Shown: positions 1-10,366, numbered from the stretch's first letter. The stretch: DNA of 64,000 bases from Cladopsammia gracilis (GCA_022457155.1 JAJGOT010000022.1:1093501-1157500), one strand, 5' to 3'. Notes: generated by a model not told the origin, from the letters alone. Translations and numbers: made by a program.

Positions 1-34
1 GGAGATCTCTCTGCCTACAAGGTGTGAGTGCCTT
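1..34 (-). CDS. SYNRG: Possible SYNRG exon 7, partial at window edge
   Basis: A TTGTGTATAG| acceptor at 36-35 is followed by an open phase-0 reading KALTPCRQRDL to the window edge. Phase agrees with exon 6, but only 11 codons are visible. Confidence 0.35.
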
Positions 35-3000
35 CTATACACAAGTTTGTGTTAAGGTTCAAATTTTTTTTGTTTTGTACAATTTCAAACCAGTTTGATT
101 TTTGTTTTTCTTTGTCTGAGATTATGATAATGTATTTGAGACAAAGGAAAATATAAATTGAACCAGTTTGAAAATTTTCGAACCAAAGAAAAATTTGAAC
201 CACAATATATGACTGTTTTAAAGAATGATTGCTCTGTGAAACCTGGGAAATCAGAAATGGGGGTGAGATGGTACAATGTACATACCTGTGCTAAAGCAAC
301 TAATCCCAGTACAATTCTTAACTCCAGTTCATTCAACTGTCCTGGAACTGCTCTATTAGCCCTGTTCCATATTTGGCCCAGTTGATCCCGTGGGAGATCA
401 GATGCCACGAGAATGGGAAACAAACGATTGGTATCAATAGCATCAGATCCATCACTGGTTTTCTCTGCAACTTCCTTGTACACTCCTGGTAGATCTGTGC
501 CATGCACGCACCATTCAGGAAGAGACACACCATATAGCAACTCTAGTTTTCTCTCAGGGCTTTCTTCAACTTCAGGAACTGTTAAGAGTTGTAGATTGTC
601 AAATTGAATAAATGTCTTGATATTAAATGACTAGGTTGAATGGGGGGTTTATAGTAATGAGTGGACGCATGGTGGTCAACAAGTAGTTAATTTTACATTG
701 CATAATCTAGAAACTCGATGTATTGAGTCCTGGGGTCCATTTCTTGAAGGTCCCAATACCTTTTTGGGCCCATAGCTACATGTATATTCTAAAATCAGGA
801 TCTATAGAATGGTGATACAAACAAGCCTGACTTGTTTTATCAACTTATACCGTGTTCACATCAGCATGGAAACATGTTTCCCGTAAACACATAATGCGTG
901 GTTCTATCAATTTATGCTGTTTTATGAAGCAGGCAAAAGCTTGCATGAAATCTTTATAATTAACATGAACCAAAAAAACATAGAGCTCCAACTTGCTGTT
1001 GCATGATTTTATTTTAATCTCACTTTTCAAGTTCTTGATGCACTGTGTTTAACTTAAGGAGACAACATTTGCACTAACATGTTTCATCTGGCTGAGTAGA
1101 CTTGCACACAAGTCGACTGCGAAGCCCCCGGACTTTGAGAAAGTCTACTGGCTGAGATGAAAACAACCTCACGCTCAGAATAAACATGTTTTGATCATGA
1201 TTCATGCCTGTACTGCACTTATTTTAAAAGTAATGTTAAGCATTTTTTTTAAGTCTGTGTTTTGAATACTTTCTTTTAGGCATTTTAAAGTACTTTTGTT
1301 CTATTTATCTTTGTTATAGTTAAATCTACTGTAAATTATATGTTAGACAGGACTCTATTCAAACTAGCAATTATGCTAAATTAGATACCCATGTATAATT
1401 AAATATTTGGTAAAATACATTTAAATAAATAAAATGTGAACACTTTTTACAGTCACTGAGAAACATGTTTCATTCATGATCAGACTATATGTTTCACCCT
1501 AATGTGAACACAGCATTAGAATTTTATTGCTAAGCTTTTAAAATCAACAAGATTTGATCAGATGAATCTTATTCTTTTTTTAATAAAGAAAATCATGCTC
1601 TTGTTCATGCAAGCAAGAATTGCTTGTGTGTAGCCTGCATAGCTTTAAATCCTGACCTGGTTCATGGATGGGTTCTGTTGGTGGTATGCTCCCCCTGTCT
1701 GACCCTTGCTGCATGTGAGGCTCTTCCTTGAATGGAACAGGCATTCCACCCAGCTGAATAGGACCTGCACCAAAGCCACCTCCCTGAGGACCCATAGTAG
1801 AGGGTGGTACACCCATTGGGAAATTACCACCTCCTTGACTTCTTATTGCTGGGCTATGAGGGACACCTGGCTGTGGCATTGCCTGTCCACTTGGTGCATT
1901 CCCACCAACGCTAGACATCATCTCAGGTATACTACCAGCTCTGTTTTTAGATATTTCACCCATAAAATGGGTCATGTGACCTCCCTGAGAAGGACCAAGT
2001 ATGCCACTTGTTTGTGTGGGCTGTTCAGAAAACTGGGTCTTATGACCCCCTTGGGTAACAGTGGATGGTCCCACCCAGGACACTGCTGATGGGGCACCAG
2101 CAGTTATCATATGGTGCTGTGTTATTTGCTCTCCATGAATTGATGAGGCTGCAGATTTATTTTGTGACACTGGAAGACTGTTCTGAGTTCCAGAAGTGGC
2201 AGAAGGTAATAAGGGGGTGCTATGCCAGGCCTGTGTCTGTGAGAAAACACTGGCGCTTCCACTGACACTAGGATGAGCTGAAGCACTTGAGCTGACATTA
2301 GAAAACGATCCACCTGTGATTGACAAAAGAATGGAGACAAGTCCAATATTATTGACAGAAGGAAGCACGAAACTGCGACCACTTGATACATTAGGGACAG
2401 CACTTTGCACTGTGGGCTGTCATTAGTAGCTCTCATTAGTAGCCCAACCTCAAAACACCCCCCCCCCCCCCCCCGCCCCCACCACTCAGTACATTCCATT
2501 TGGCATTTATTTCATAACTGAAACCAACAATGTCAGTTTTTACTTGAGTCAATATCAATTAAATTTGCCAGTCATGATGATGAATCTAGGTCTTGGCTAC
2601 ATGTAATCACTCCCAGAATTCTCCTTTAATCAAAGCATGCTACCCTGAGAAATAAAGAAATGAGAGATTATATTCTCAAAAATTGAATTTATTTACTACT
2701 CTTCCCAGTAAACCAAGACACCCACAAATTTTGAGGCTACCTTCAAAGTAAATGATCACGATGCTGCAAGTCTATTTCAAATGCGTCATGTGATACATTT
2801 GTCTGTATCATGCAACAAACTTTTTGTAATTGTGATCGCACTTCCTTTGTTCAGTACAGACAAATGTACCATGTGATGCATTTGAAATAGACTCATGGAA
2901 TCACGATCATACTCTGACGGCGGCCAAAATATTTGTGGGTGTGGCAGTTTACTGGGAAGAGTAGTAGTATTATTATTCAGTGACAAACCTCCAAACTGGG

Positions 3001-6000
3001 AAGATGGCTGAGCTGTTTGAAAGTCACTGAAATCCCCCTGGTCTGGAAGAGATGGCCCTTGTGAAAAGTCACCAAAGTCATCCACATTATGCATTTGTGA
3101 TGTTGTACTTGCTGGTCCCCCCTGGGGAGTCACATGTCCTGATGTCATATATCCTGACCCCCACTGACCTGGGGTGAGGTTTGACTGATTAGCTTCACTG
3201 CCACCAATCCTTGAAACTGTAATTTAAAGAGATAAAAATAAACTGAAGATGTTAAACTGGTGACCAGCACTTGAAAACTTGTAGTTTTAAAAACTTTTCA
3301 TCAACTTTGATGCAGTTCTTCAAGAGTTTAAAAAATTGCAAAGTGATTGCAAAGTGATGTCTACAGGAGAAGTATCCCCTTAATAGAGGGGGTCCGTTTA
3401 ATAGAGGTGATAATTACAAAGACTATATAAGCGTTTTGCTGGTCGCGACCGGGAGAAGTGTCCCCTTAATGGAGGTGTCCCCTCGATTACCGTATTTCCT
3501 CAAAAAATAGCCAGGGGCGATTATTAATTTTTTCACTCCAAAAGGAGGCAATTATTCAAGGGGAGGCAATTAATTGAGGAAGGCGATTATTTAAAATATT
3601 GCTCGCTGGAAGTGCTAAGTAAACATGCTAATGTGTTACTTAGAGAACTGATCCAATAAATAAAGGAAAGAGTCAAATACATGAACATAACAGTAGAAAA
3701 GCTATATAAAAACCTGTTGTTTTGTGACTTTTCTGTAATGGTAACAATTGTTTCTTACACAGTCTGTGCTGGTTTTTGGACATAAAATTTAAGAAGTATT
3801 CATGGAGTATTCAAGTACTAGAAACTGAGTTTTCAAGGAGTATTCACCCAGCATGCAACAGCGCAGGTTTTGCAAAATCTGTCCCCGATTTTGAAATCTG
3901 CACTCAATCCCTGAATTACTTTAATACAATCCTAATTTATTTCCCATCCGAACAAAAATTCAAGGAGTTTTCATTATTTTCAAGCACTTTCAGCGAAAAT
4001 TCTTATTTTCAAGGGCTTTTCAAGCGCCCTTGAAATCTAAAATTAAATTCCAGGGCTTTTCAAGGACTTCAAGGAGTAGCACGAACCCTGTTCTTACACA
4101 AGAAGCGAATTTTTAACTTGATTGGGAGAATGTAAAAGAAAGGGGAGGCAATGGGGGGGGGGGGGGGATTAAACGAGGAAGGCAATTATTTCAAGGGAGG
4201 TGATTATTCAGGGGGAGGGGGGGGGGGCAATTAATCGACGGTCAGCTATTATTCCAGGAAATACGGCATATAATCTTTGTAATTATCACCTCTAGACACT
4301 TCTCCTGGTCTTAATGGTGTCCCCTTTATGATAGTTCTATTGTATGACACTTAATTGTATTATCATGCTATATTATATGAATAATGATGTACATGCAGCA
4401 CTTACAAACACTTGATGGTTTTGATGAACTGTGTTTAGCAGTTGTCTCACTTCCAAGAGATCCAATTAAATCAGTCATCAATGAGTTGTTTCCTTTCTTG
4501 TTCTTGCCAAACAAGTTATTCAGAGCATTGGCATTTGATGGTTTTTTGGCACTGAATGACTGCTGCAGTTTCCTTTTTTCTGCTTCTAACTGTTGCTTCT
4601 TAATTAATTCCTGCTGTTTCTTTAATTGTTCTTCTGCCTTTTTTCTTTGTTGATCAATTATTTTTTGCTGCTGTTTTGGAAACTGATGTCCTAGTTGTAC
4701 ATTAGATGGAAATGCCCCAATTTGCAGTCCCATCTGTGGGTTCATTTGAGGTCCCATCTGTGGGTTCATTTGAGGTCCCATCTGTAGGTTCATTTGAGGT
4801 CCCATCTGTGGGTTCATTTGAGGTCCCACCTGTGGGTACATTTGAGGTCCCATATGTGGGTTCACTTGAGGTCCCATCTGAGGTTGTACCTGAGGTCCCA
4901 TATAAGGTCTCATTTGTGAGTTCATTTGAGGACCCACATGTGGTCCCATCTGATAACCAGAAAATCCCTAAGAGCAAATAATGAACAAAAAAATAATATT
5001 AAAGGTCTGGCAAGAGTGCTCACATTGCTTGCAACATTGCATGTCCATTTCTGCAATGTCATTGTACTTGGCCATGTATATGAACTTGCATCTACATCTA
5101 CATCTACATCTACTTTATTAACAACGCTCTCGCATCAAGTCAGTATGTAAATAAAAATATAGTAATACAATAAAATATAATTCTATATTACAATTATATA
5201 ATAAAAATAAATAAAAAATAAATATATCTATATTAAAATAAAATGTGATTATCTATAGAACAGCAGTACAATTTTGTTTAAATGCGAAATAAGTTGGACT
5301 TAACTTAACATGATTTGGCAGTGAATTCCAGTCTCTTATTGTTCTTGGAAAAAAGCTATAAAAATAATAATCATGATTACACTGAGGTTGGATAAAGGCC
5401 CGTGGCAAGAATAAGACCTAGTGACACACTGTTTCGGTAGAAAATAATTTGGTATATATAATGCTACAGAAGATGAATAAAGCGCATCCAGTTTCTACAA
5501 CATTGCACACACATAAACAACTTCAGGCCTCCTTGGCTGCCAAGACTAGCTTTTGCTACCTGCGGGCCTGTCTTGTAAATTGTATAATAATTTACTAATA
5601 AAGATTTTTGTTGTTGTTATTGTTGTTCAGAGGTGGAGCTACATGTACCTAAAAACAATCCTTACATACAGTCAACTCTCTCTAAACAGACACCTAAAGT
5701 TGGTCTCTACCACACTTCAGTCACATAATTTTGCTGTAACTGAACACTCCATAAGACAGACACAGCTCTAAGACAGACACCTCTCTAAGAAAGACACCTG
5801 ATTTTGGTCCTGCCAATGTTTGTCTTTTTAGTGTGATTAGTTATAAAGCTTTATGTACCTGGTTCTGCTGAACACCATAGGGCTGGATATGCTGGGGTCC
5901 ACCCATCAGCTGCCCTGAAGCTTGCATTCCACTAAAGTTACCTTAAAAAGTTAGAACAGCAAGTGCGAATATTACATGCAAGATAACGAGCTACAGTGAC

Positions 6001-8303
6001 CCACTTGTTTGAAGATTAACTTGGTTTCTGAAGCATAAAGCAACTAGGAGTATTGCTACTCCCCCCTGGATAAGTTATCTTGTAGGGTTACCCCAATCAT
6101 GAAGCAACTAGGAGTATTGCTACTCCCCCCTGGATAAGTTATCTTATAGGGTTATCCTAATCATGAAGCAACTAGGGGTATTGCTACTCCCCCCTGGATA
6201 AGTTATCTTGTAGGGTTACCCCAATCATGAAGCAACTAGGAGTATTGCTACTCCCCCCTGGATAAGTTATCTTATTTTAATATAGGGTTATCCTAATCAT
6301 GAAGCAACTAGGAGTATTGCTACTCCCCCCTGGATAAGTTATCTTGTAGGGTAACCCTAATCATGAAGCAACTAGGAGTATTGCTACTCCCCCCTGGATA
6401 AGTTATCTTGTAGGGTTATCCTAATCATGAAGCAACTAGGAGTATTGCTACTCCCCCCTGGATAGGTTATCTTGTAGGGTTACCCCAATCACTAGGAGTA
6501 TTGCTACTCCCCCCTGGATAAGTTATCTTGTAGGGTTACCCCAATCATGAAGCAACTAGGAGTATTGCTACTCCCCCCTGGATAAGTTATCTTATAGGGT
6601 TATCCTAATCATGAAGCAACTAGGAGTATTGCTACTCCCCCCTGGATAAGTTATCTTGTAGGGCTACCCCAATCATGAAGCAACTAGGAGTATTGCTACT
6701 CCCCCCTGGATAAGTTATCTTGTAGGGTAACCCTAATCATGAAGCAACTAGGAGTATTGCTACTCCCCCCTGGATAAGTTATCTTGTAGGGTTATCCTAA
6801 TCATGAAGCAACTAGGAGTATTGCTACTCCCCCCTGGATAGGTTATCTTGTAGGGTTACCCCAATCACTAGGAGTATTGCTACTCCCCCCTGGATAGGTT
6901 ATCTTGTAGGGTTACCCCAATCATGAAGCAACTAGGAGTATTGCTACTCCCCCCTGGATAGGTTATCTTGTAGGGTTACCCCAATCATGAAGCAACTAGG
7001 AGTATTGCTACTCCCCCCTGGATAAGTTATCTTATAGGGTTACCCCAATCATGAAGCAACTAGGAGTATTGCTACTCCCCCCTGGATAGGTTATCTTATA
7101 GGGTTACCCCAATCATGAAGCAACTAGGAGTATTGCTACTCCCCCCTGGATAGGTTATCTTGTAGGGTTACCCCAATCACTAGGAGTATTGCTACTCCTC
7201 TCTGGATTGGATGACTTGCCGGGTTATCCCCAGCATTTGGTTGCCGGTACCCATTTATAGACCTGGGTGGAGAAAGACAATATGGAGTAAAATTTCTTGC
7301 CTAAGGAAATAATATGATCGCCAAGACCAACCCTAAATTACATTTAAATTAATTTACATCTAAATTAAATTCATTTGTTACTCAGTAAAAATATCAAATC
7401 TGACATCTTATAAAGCTTATATTATATAAAATGTTGTTATTACAGTCCTACTGAAGTTTAATCAGGGTCCAGGAAGGGTACTCAGGTATATTAGCAACAG
7501 GGGGGAGGGGGGGGAGAGGGGTGCAAAAGCCTTTTTTGCTAGTGGATTTCTTTGGGTAGAGAGGTTTTGACAGGGACTTTTTTTTAGTATAATGGGACTT
7601 TTTTGGGCTCTAAAAATTTGGGCTCATTTGCACCAAGATATGTTGTGATTTAAAAATTTTCAAACCAGTTTAATTCATTTTTGTTTGTCTTGGATTATGG
7701 TTATGAATCTGGGACAAATAGAACCAAAGGAAAAATTTAAACCACAACATTAGAAAATATCCTTGATAAAGTATTTAATTATTAAAATGTAAAGAAACAA
7801 TGACAAGGAAATTGTCGTCAGCATTTAAAAATCACGATATCTTGATGGAACAAGAAACAGGCCGGAAATAACTTCGTTTGGGTAAATAATTCTTGAATAC
7901 ATGAAAGATGACAAAGATAACGGGGGAGTGTGCGTAAATATATCGCTGGCTTAGAACGATGAGACTGCGAATAGACATAAGTAGATATAAAAGATACGAG
8001 ACAATAAACGTATAAGCTTAAGCTTAAAATGTAAGTTCACTTAATACTTACATCAAACTTATTAAACATACTACAAATTTTCCAAAACAAAGTTTAATTT
8101 ATTAAATTTAAGCTTATCTAAAATCTTGCTTTGACGATTTATTTTACTCGTCACACCAGTAAGCTTAAAAGTAATTTCTTAAGGACAATTAAAAGAAATA
8201 ATAAGCCTATTAAAGCTGAGCGTTTTGTTGTAAAGTGTAAAAGCTTACCTTGGTTTTGAGTTGGAAACATTTGCCTTGGGTTGTTAAAGTTGTTAAAAGC
8301 CAT
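1..8303 (-). CDS. SYNRG: Gamma-synergin (AP-1 gamma-binding protein), 5' two thirds of the gene, multi-exon
   Basis: Spliced gene on the minus strand; coding exons 8303-8249, 5941-5859, 4967-4406, 3216-2953, 2409-1657, 578-286 and a probable seventh from 34 to beyond the edge. All junctions have GT/AG ends and compatible phases (1,0,1,1,1,0), giving 670 uninterrupted codons. In order the protein has a Q/G/M/P-rich N-terminus with an 8-residue QMNPQMGP repeat, a basic coiled-coil (QQKIIDQQRKKAEEQLKKQQ), an acidic DDFGDF...GDFSDF segment, a low-complexity S/T/Q/G region, and an EH domain containing LPRDQLGQIWNRAN. Coiled coil, DFxDF motif and EH domain in this order match vertebrate gamma-synergin, which binds the gamma-adaptin ear of AP-1 and NPF proteins at the trans-Golgi network and endosomes. 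The 3' half lies outside the window. Family call is by motif and order, recalled not searched. Confidence 0.85.
286..578 (-). CDS. SYNRG: SYNRG coding exon 6: EH domain
   Basis: Acceptor CTCTTAACAG|TTCCTG and donor CACAG|GTATGT, 293 nt, phase 1 to 0. Encodes LPEWC, then IDTNRLFPILVASDLPRDQL, GQIWNRAN, and a PGQLNELELRIVLGLVALAQ helix. This is the EH fold (two EF-hand-like helix pairs, central W of the LGQIW motif) and is the segment most diagnostic of gamma-synergin. EH domains bind Asn-Pro-Phe peptides of endocytic partners. Confidence 0.85.
1657..2409 (-). CDS. SYNRG: SYNRG coding exon 5: low-complexity linker
   Basis: Open for 753 nt in the frame set by exon 4. Rich in Ser, Gly, Gln, Pro and His, with repeated G-G-H-M/K-T and G-P-S motifs, and ends EPTEPIHEP-like before donor CCAG|GTCAGG. 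The acceptor CCCACAG at 2412-2410 lacks a pyrimidine tract and sits beyond a poly-G run, so the 5' edge is the least certain boundary of the gene. Confidence 0.65.
2461..2475. repeat. Poly-C/poly-G tract in SYNRG intron 4
   Basis: A run of about 14-15 C residues (G on the transcribed strand) roughly 50 bp upstream of the exon 5 acceptor, where a pyrimidine tract would be expected. Confidence 0.8.
2697..2964. repeat. Foldback (inverted repeat) covering the exon 4 splice donor
   Basis: CTACTCTTCCCAGTAAAC at 2697-2714 returns as its reverse complement at 2947-2964. Pairing continues inward (ACCCACAAATxTT, GTCTATTTCAAATG, ACATTTGTCTGTA and complements) to a loop of about 50 bases near 2806-2856. 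The right arm contains the last coding bases of SYNRG exon 4 and its donor. Confidence 0.8.
2953..3216 (-). CDS. SYNRG: SYNRG coding exon 4: DFxDF acidic motifs
   Basis: Acceptor AAATTACAG|TTTCAAGG. Encodes VDDFGDFSQGPSLPDQGDFSDF, i.e. two D-F-x-D-F type motifs, the kind of peptide gamma-synergin uses to bind the gamma-adaptin ear. The donor CCCA|GTAAAC (GT 2952-2951) is non-optimal but is the only one preserving frame with exon 5 (A|TG = Met). The donor lies inside one arm of an inverted repeat (see 2697-2964). Confidence 0.75.
3361..4310. mobile_element. Non-autonomous TIR element in SYNRG intron 3
   Basis: AGAGGTGATAATTACAAAGA near 3405 recurs as its complement near 4268-4292, with AGGAGAAG outside it on both ends, and TACCGTATTTCCT / AGGAAATACGGCA just inside. 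The interior has GGGGAGGCAATTA repeats, poly-G runs at 4151-4167 and 4210-4230, and no coding potential. A MITE-like insertion; no clear target duplication was resolved. Confidence 0.6.
4406..4967 (-). CDS. SYNRG: SYNRG coding exon 3: 8-residue repeat plus coiled coil
   Basis: Acceptor TTTGCTCTTAG|GGATTT, donor GTTT|GTAAGT, 562 nt. The first part encodes about nine degenerate copies of Q-M-(N/G)-P-Q-M-G-P. It is followed by a Lys/Gln/Glu-rich helix that fits the coiled coil of gamma-synergin, then ALNNLFGKNKKGNNSLMTDL, a serine-rich end, and splicing into exon 4 in phase 1. Confidence 0.8.
4729..4935 (-). repeat. 24-bp tandem repeat inside SYNRG exon 3
   Basis: About nine copies of GGTCCCATCTGTGGGTTCAT plus TTGA (plus-strand sense). 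The 24-bp unit is a multiple of three, so copy-number changes add or remove 8 residues without breaking the frame. Antisense and second-frame ORFs over the array are by-products. Confidence 0.85.
5088..5115. repeat. CATCTA microsatellite and AT-rich tract (to ~5260)
   Basis: Four to five CATCTA units followed by very AT-rich DNA inside SYNRG intron 2; no gene signal. Confidence 0.7.
5680..5815. repeat. Short dispersed repeat with AAGACAGACAC units
   Basis: Several degenerate copies of TCTAAGACAGACACC and related words in SYNRG intron 2; probably remnant of a transposon end. No coding signal. Confidence 0.45.
5859..5941 (-). CDS. SYNRG: SYNRG coding exon 2
   Basis: Acceptor TTTTTAAG| precedes GTAACTTTAGTGG; translation NFSGMQASGQLMGGPQHIQP then YGVQQNQ; donor CAG|GTACAT. 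83 nt, starts phase 1 and ends phase 0. Composition (G, Q, M, P rich) continues that of exons 1 and 3, which supports it as real coding sequence rather than a shadow. Confidence 0.75.
6031..7205. repeat. Minisatellite in SYNRG intron 1, ~19 copies of a ~62-66 bp unit
   Basis: The unit reads AATCATGAAGCAACTAGGAG-TATTGCTACTCCCCCCTGGA-TAAGTTATCTTGTAGGGTTA-CCC. Each copy carries a perfect 6-bp stem GGAGTA/TACTCC around TTGC. Three copies lack the GAAGCAA part (near 6490, 6865, 7175). Short variants such as GGGTAACCCTAATC recur about 377 bp apart (6348 and 6725), so blocks of about six units were duplicated together. Confidence 0.95.
7206..8240. other. Rest of SYNRG intron 1
   Basis: AT-rich intron sequence with a short poly-G run near 7500-7520. 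Nothing gene-like is seen. Confidence 0.6.
8249..8303 (-). CDS. SYNRG: SYNRG coding exon 1
   Basis: ATG at 8303 opens MAFNNFNNPRQMFPTQNQ; the exon ends in phase 1 at a strong donor AG|GTAAGC (GT at 8248-8247). It joins exon 2 to make the glycine codon G|GT. There is an in-frame second Met (residue 12), but the first has the better position right after the 5' UTR. Confidence 0.8.
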
Positions 8304-8403
8304 TTTAACTACCTTAATTTACAGGTGTCCTTTTTTGTTAAAAGGTTGTCGTGCTGGGCGAGAAAAAACACGACTAAAAGCCGACGATGTTTTTCGGCGC
8401 AGT

Positions 8404-8430
8404 TAACTGGCCGCCATCTTGGATTCGAAT
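8404..8430 (-). promoter_or_regulatory. SYNRG core promoter: YY1-type element with a tiny upstream ORF
   Basis: On the minus strand AAGATGGCGGC lies at 8420-8410, about 110 bp upstream of the SYNRG ATG. AAnATGGCGGC is the YY1 motif that in animals commonly sits just downstream of the start of housekeeping genes. Its ATG opens a four-codon ORF (M-A-A-S-stop), which would be an upstream ORF if transcription starts before it. The start site itself is inferred. Confidence 0.5.
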
Positions 8431-8724
8431 TGCTTCCGTCATATATGGGGCAATGAAATGTAACTCCACAAAAACTTTGCGAGACGGCGGATGGCGATGC
8501 TGCCAGGCGTCATCCATTGTCATTTTAAAGCCACTAACGTCTGGGCGTCCAAAATTGGTGACTCAGGCATGTTAAGGCATGGTTTTAAGCCTAATTTGCA
8601 TAAAATCTGAAAACTATCATAACTTTGCGAAAATTTGCCGTAACACGCTTAAACTTAGCGATTTGATAAAAAAGCAAGGCTGATAAACGGTACGGAAACG
8701 ATTATATTTGTAAAAAATCCAATA

Positions 8725-8753
8725 TTTCGAAAGGCACAGCCTTTCTTCTTCAG
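8725..8753 (-). ncRNA. Hammerhead-like stem-loop at PLE end
   Basis: Minus strand CTGAAGA-A-GAAAGGC-TGT-GCCTTTC-GAAA: a CUGANGA box, a 7-bp stem and a GAAA box, the layout of a hammerhead ribozyme core, but with one extra base before the stem. Activity is not established. Confidence 0.4.
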
Positions 8754-8961
8754 GGTCTTACAGATAATAACTCGTAAGGCAAAAAAACGTTACAATTTAA
8801 ATTTAAAAGGGGGCGGGGGATTAAATATGATACTATGACAGCATAAACTGAAGTGACAAAGTAAATGTAAGTAACCGTAAATAACTAAGCAATATAGAGG
8901 TAAGAAAAACATGCAACACAATACTACAGTAAATATAAGTAATGGAAACTGAGAAAAGATG

Positions 8962-9700
8962 TCATGTTTCATCTCTTCTATTTAAACCTAAAGGTTCAAG
9001 GGTCTGACCTCTCTCAATAAGATATGCTTCTCTTGCTTTACGTACACCGTCACGATTAGTTTTAACGAGTTCAAGAGGGATAAGTTGCATATCAGAAGCG
9101 GTATGGTCGTTAGAAAGGAAATGTTCTGAGACTGCAGTAGGTTTAGAGATGTTAGTTTGTTTGTCAACTGGTCTACGATGTTCGTTGAAGCGGTCTTTAA
9201 GTCGTCGTTTGGTTTCTCCTATGTATTGTTTGTGACAACGATTGCATTGTACCATGTAAATGACGTTTTTTGAGTTGCAGTCGATGTGATGATTAATACG
9301 TCTTGTTTCACCGGTAGAATGAAATGTATAATTGGTAAGTCCGTCCGTTACGTAGTTGCATGTCAAACAGTTGCTGTCACATTGAAAAGAACCACAAGGT
9401 TGGTTATTTTGTGAAGGCCGGATTACGTAGTTTGGAGCTTACTAATAAATTACTAAGATTGTTAGTTCGTCGGAAAGCAACAATGGGTGGAGCTTTGAAA
9501 ACGTTAGTACAGCGGAGAGATGAAGACAAGATGTTAAGGTGCTTGTGAATAATGGATGATATAGAGCGAAGAGCTGGATTATAGGTGATAACAAGGGGTA
9601 CTCGTTTGGGTTGGTTAGTTTCAGAAGTGTCTTTAGGTGCAATAGCTTCGGCACGTGTGATGTTGTGAACGCGTTTTATTTCTTGGTTAAGGAAAGACAA
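8962..9700 (-). pseudogene. Penelope-type RT C-terminal region plus GIY-YIG endonuclease, frameshifted
   Basis: The first segment (9700-9404) carries PLVITYNPALRSISSIIHKH and CTNVFKAPPIVAFRRTNNLS, the linker that follows the reverse transcriptase in PLE proteins. It ends at a stop after NPAFTK; one base away the frame resumes with NQPCGSFQCDSNCLTCNYV. The second segment (9366-8962) is a GIY-YIG module: VIYMVQCNRCHKQYIGETKR then RLKDRFNEHR and SEHFLSNDH. In PLEs this nuclease nicks target DNA for primed reverse transcription. The RT catalytic core is absent and a single-base indel splits the remnant, so it is a pseudogene. Confidence 0.8.
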
Positions 9701-9961
9701 ATTATACCCACGTTTATTAAGATAAAGGCTGTGCCTTTCGAAATATTGGATTTTTTACAAATATAATCGTTTCCGTACCGTTTATCAGCCTTGCTTTTTT
9801 TATCAAATCGTTTTATTATTTTATAGCTGATTAGATCCTTTACTACAGGATCCGGTGCTTCTATCTCGTTACGGTGGTCTTTGCAAATACAGTTACTTGT
9901 TTTAAACTTAGCAACCGTATAAAACTTAATGACCTTAACTCATTCTTAGCTTAAAGTGTCG

Positions 9962-10352
9962 AATATTTGGGTCACGTGACCTGTAAATGATAATTAACGA
10001 CCAAAATATTCAGAGTAAAATGGGGAACACAAAACGAAATATAATTAAGTCCGTTTAGGTCTTATACTTTTAAATCCTAAAACCTCATCATGAATTAGCC
10101 TTGCATGGTTGCATCTGTTATTTCTATTGGAAGTTATTAAGCTATTTATTTAGTCACGTGACCTATTTCCGTTAATTGCAGCGTTCCTATTTAACATGGA
10201 CACGATTAAAAGGCTAATTCATGAAAAGCCTTTTAGATGTAAAAGATCGATACCCAATAACGTTTACTTATATTTCATTTTGTGTTCTCCATTTTACTCC
10301 GAATATTATTTCCCTTTAATTATTATTTACAGGTCACGTGACTCAAAAAAAA
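9962..10352. mobile_element. Foldback element, ~390 bp
   Basis: GTCACGTGACCTGTAAAT at 9971 pairs with ATTTACAGGTCACGTGAC at 10324-10341. Arms continue through GAGTAAAATGGxGAACACAAAA and TCATGAATTAGCC / GGCTAATTCATGA to a loop at about 10110-10205. No ORF. Contains E-box CACGTG in both arms. Confidence 0.75.
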
Positions 10353-10366
10353 TATATTGTTGTAAG

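Larger units (their letters stand above)
8661..9809 (-). mobile_element. Decayed Penelope-like retroelement with inverted terminal copies
   Basis: Both ends carry the same ~85-bp sequence in opposite orientation (AAAAAGCAAGGCTGATAAAC near 8670 and its complement near 9800; CCTTTCGAAATATTGGATTT shared). Between them, on the minus strand, lies the 3' part of a PLE ORF. Inverted terminal copies and a hammerhead-like stem-loop at the 3' end are typical of PLEs. Only the C-terminal part of the polyprotein remains, so the copy is 5'-truncated and inactive. Confidence 0.75.

Noticed and set aside
4706..4981. Plus-strand ORF with EVPSVGSF repeats opposite SYNRG exon 3
   Set aside because: It is the antisense of the 24-bp coding repeat; a repeat unit divisible by three keeps several frames open. 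The minus frame has splice sites, phase agreement and coiled-coil homology.
6031..7205. Could the regular repeats be a CRISPR array?
   Set aside because: Units are contiguous with no unique spacers, inside a eukaryotic intron: a minisatellite.
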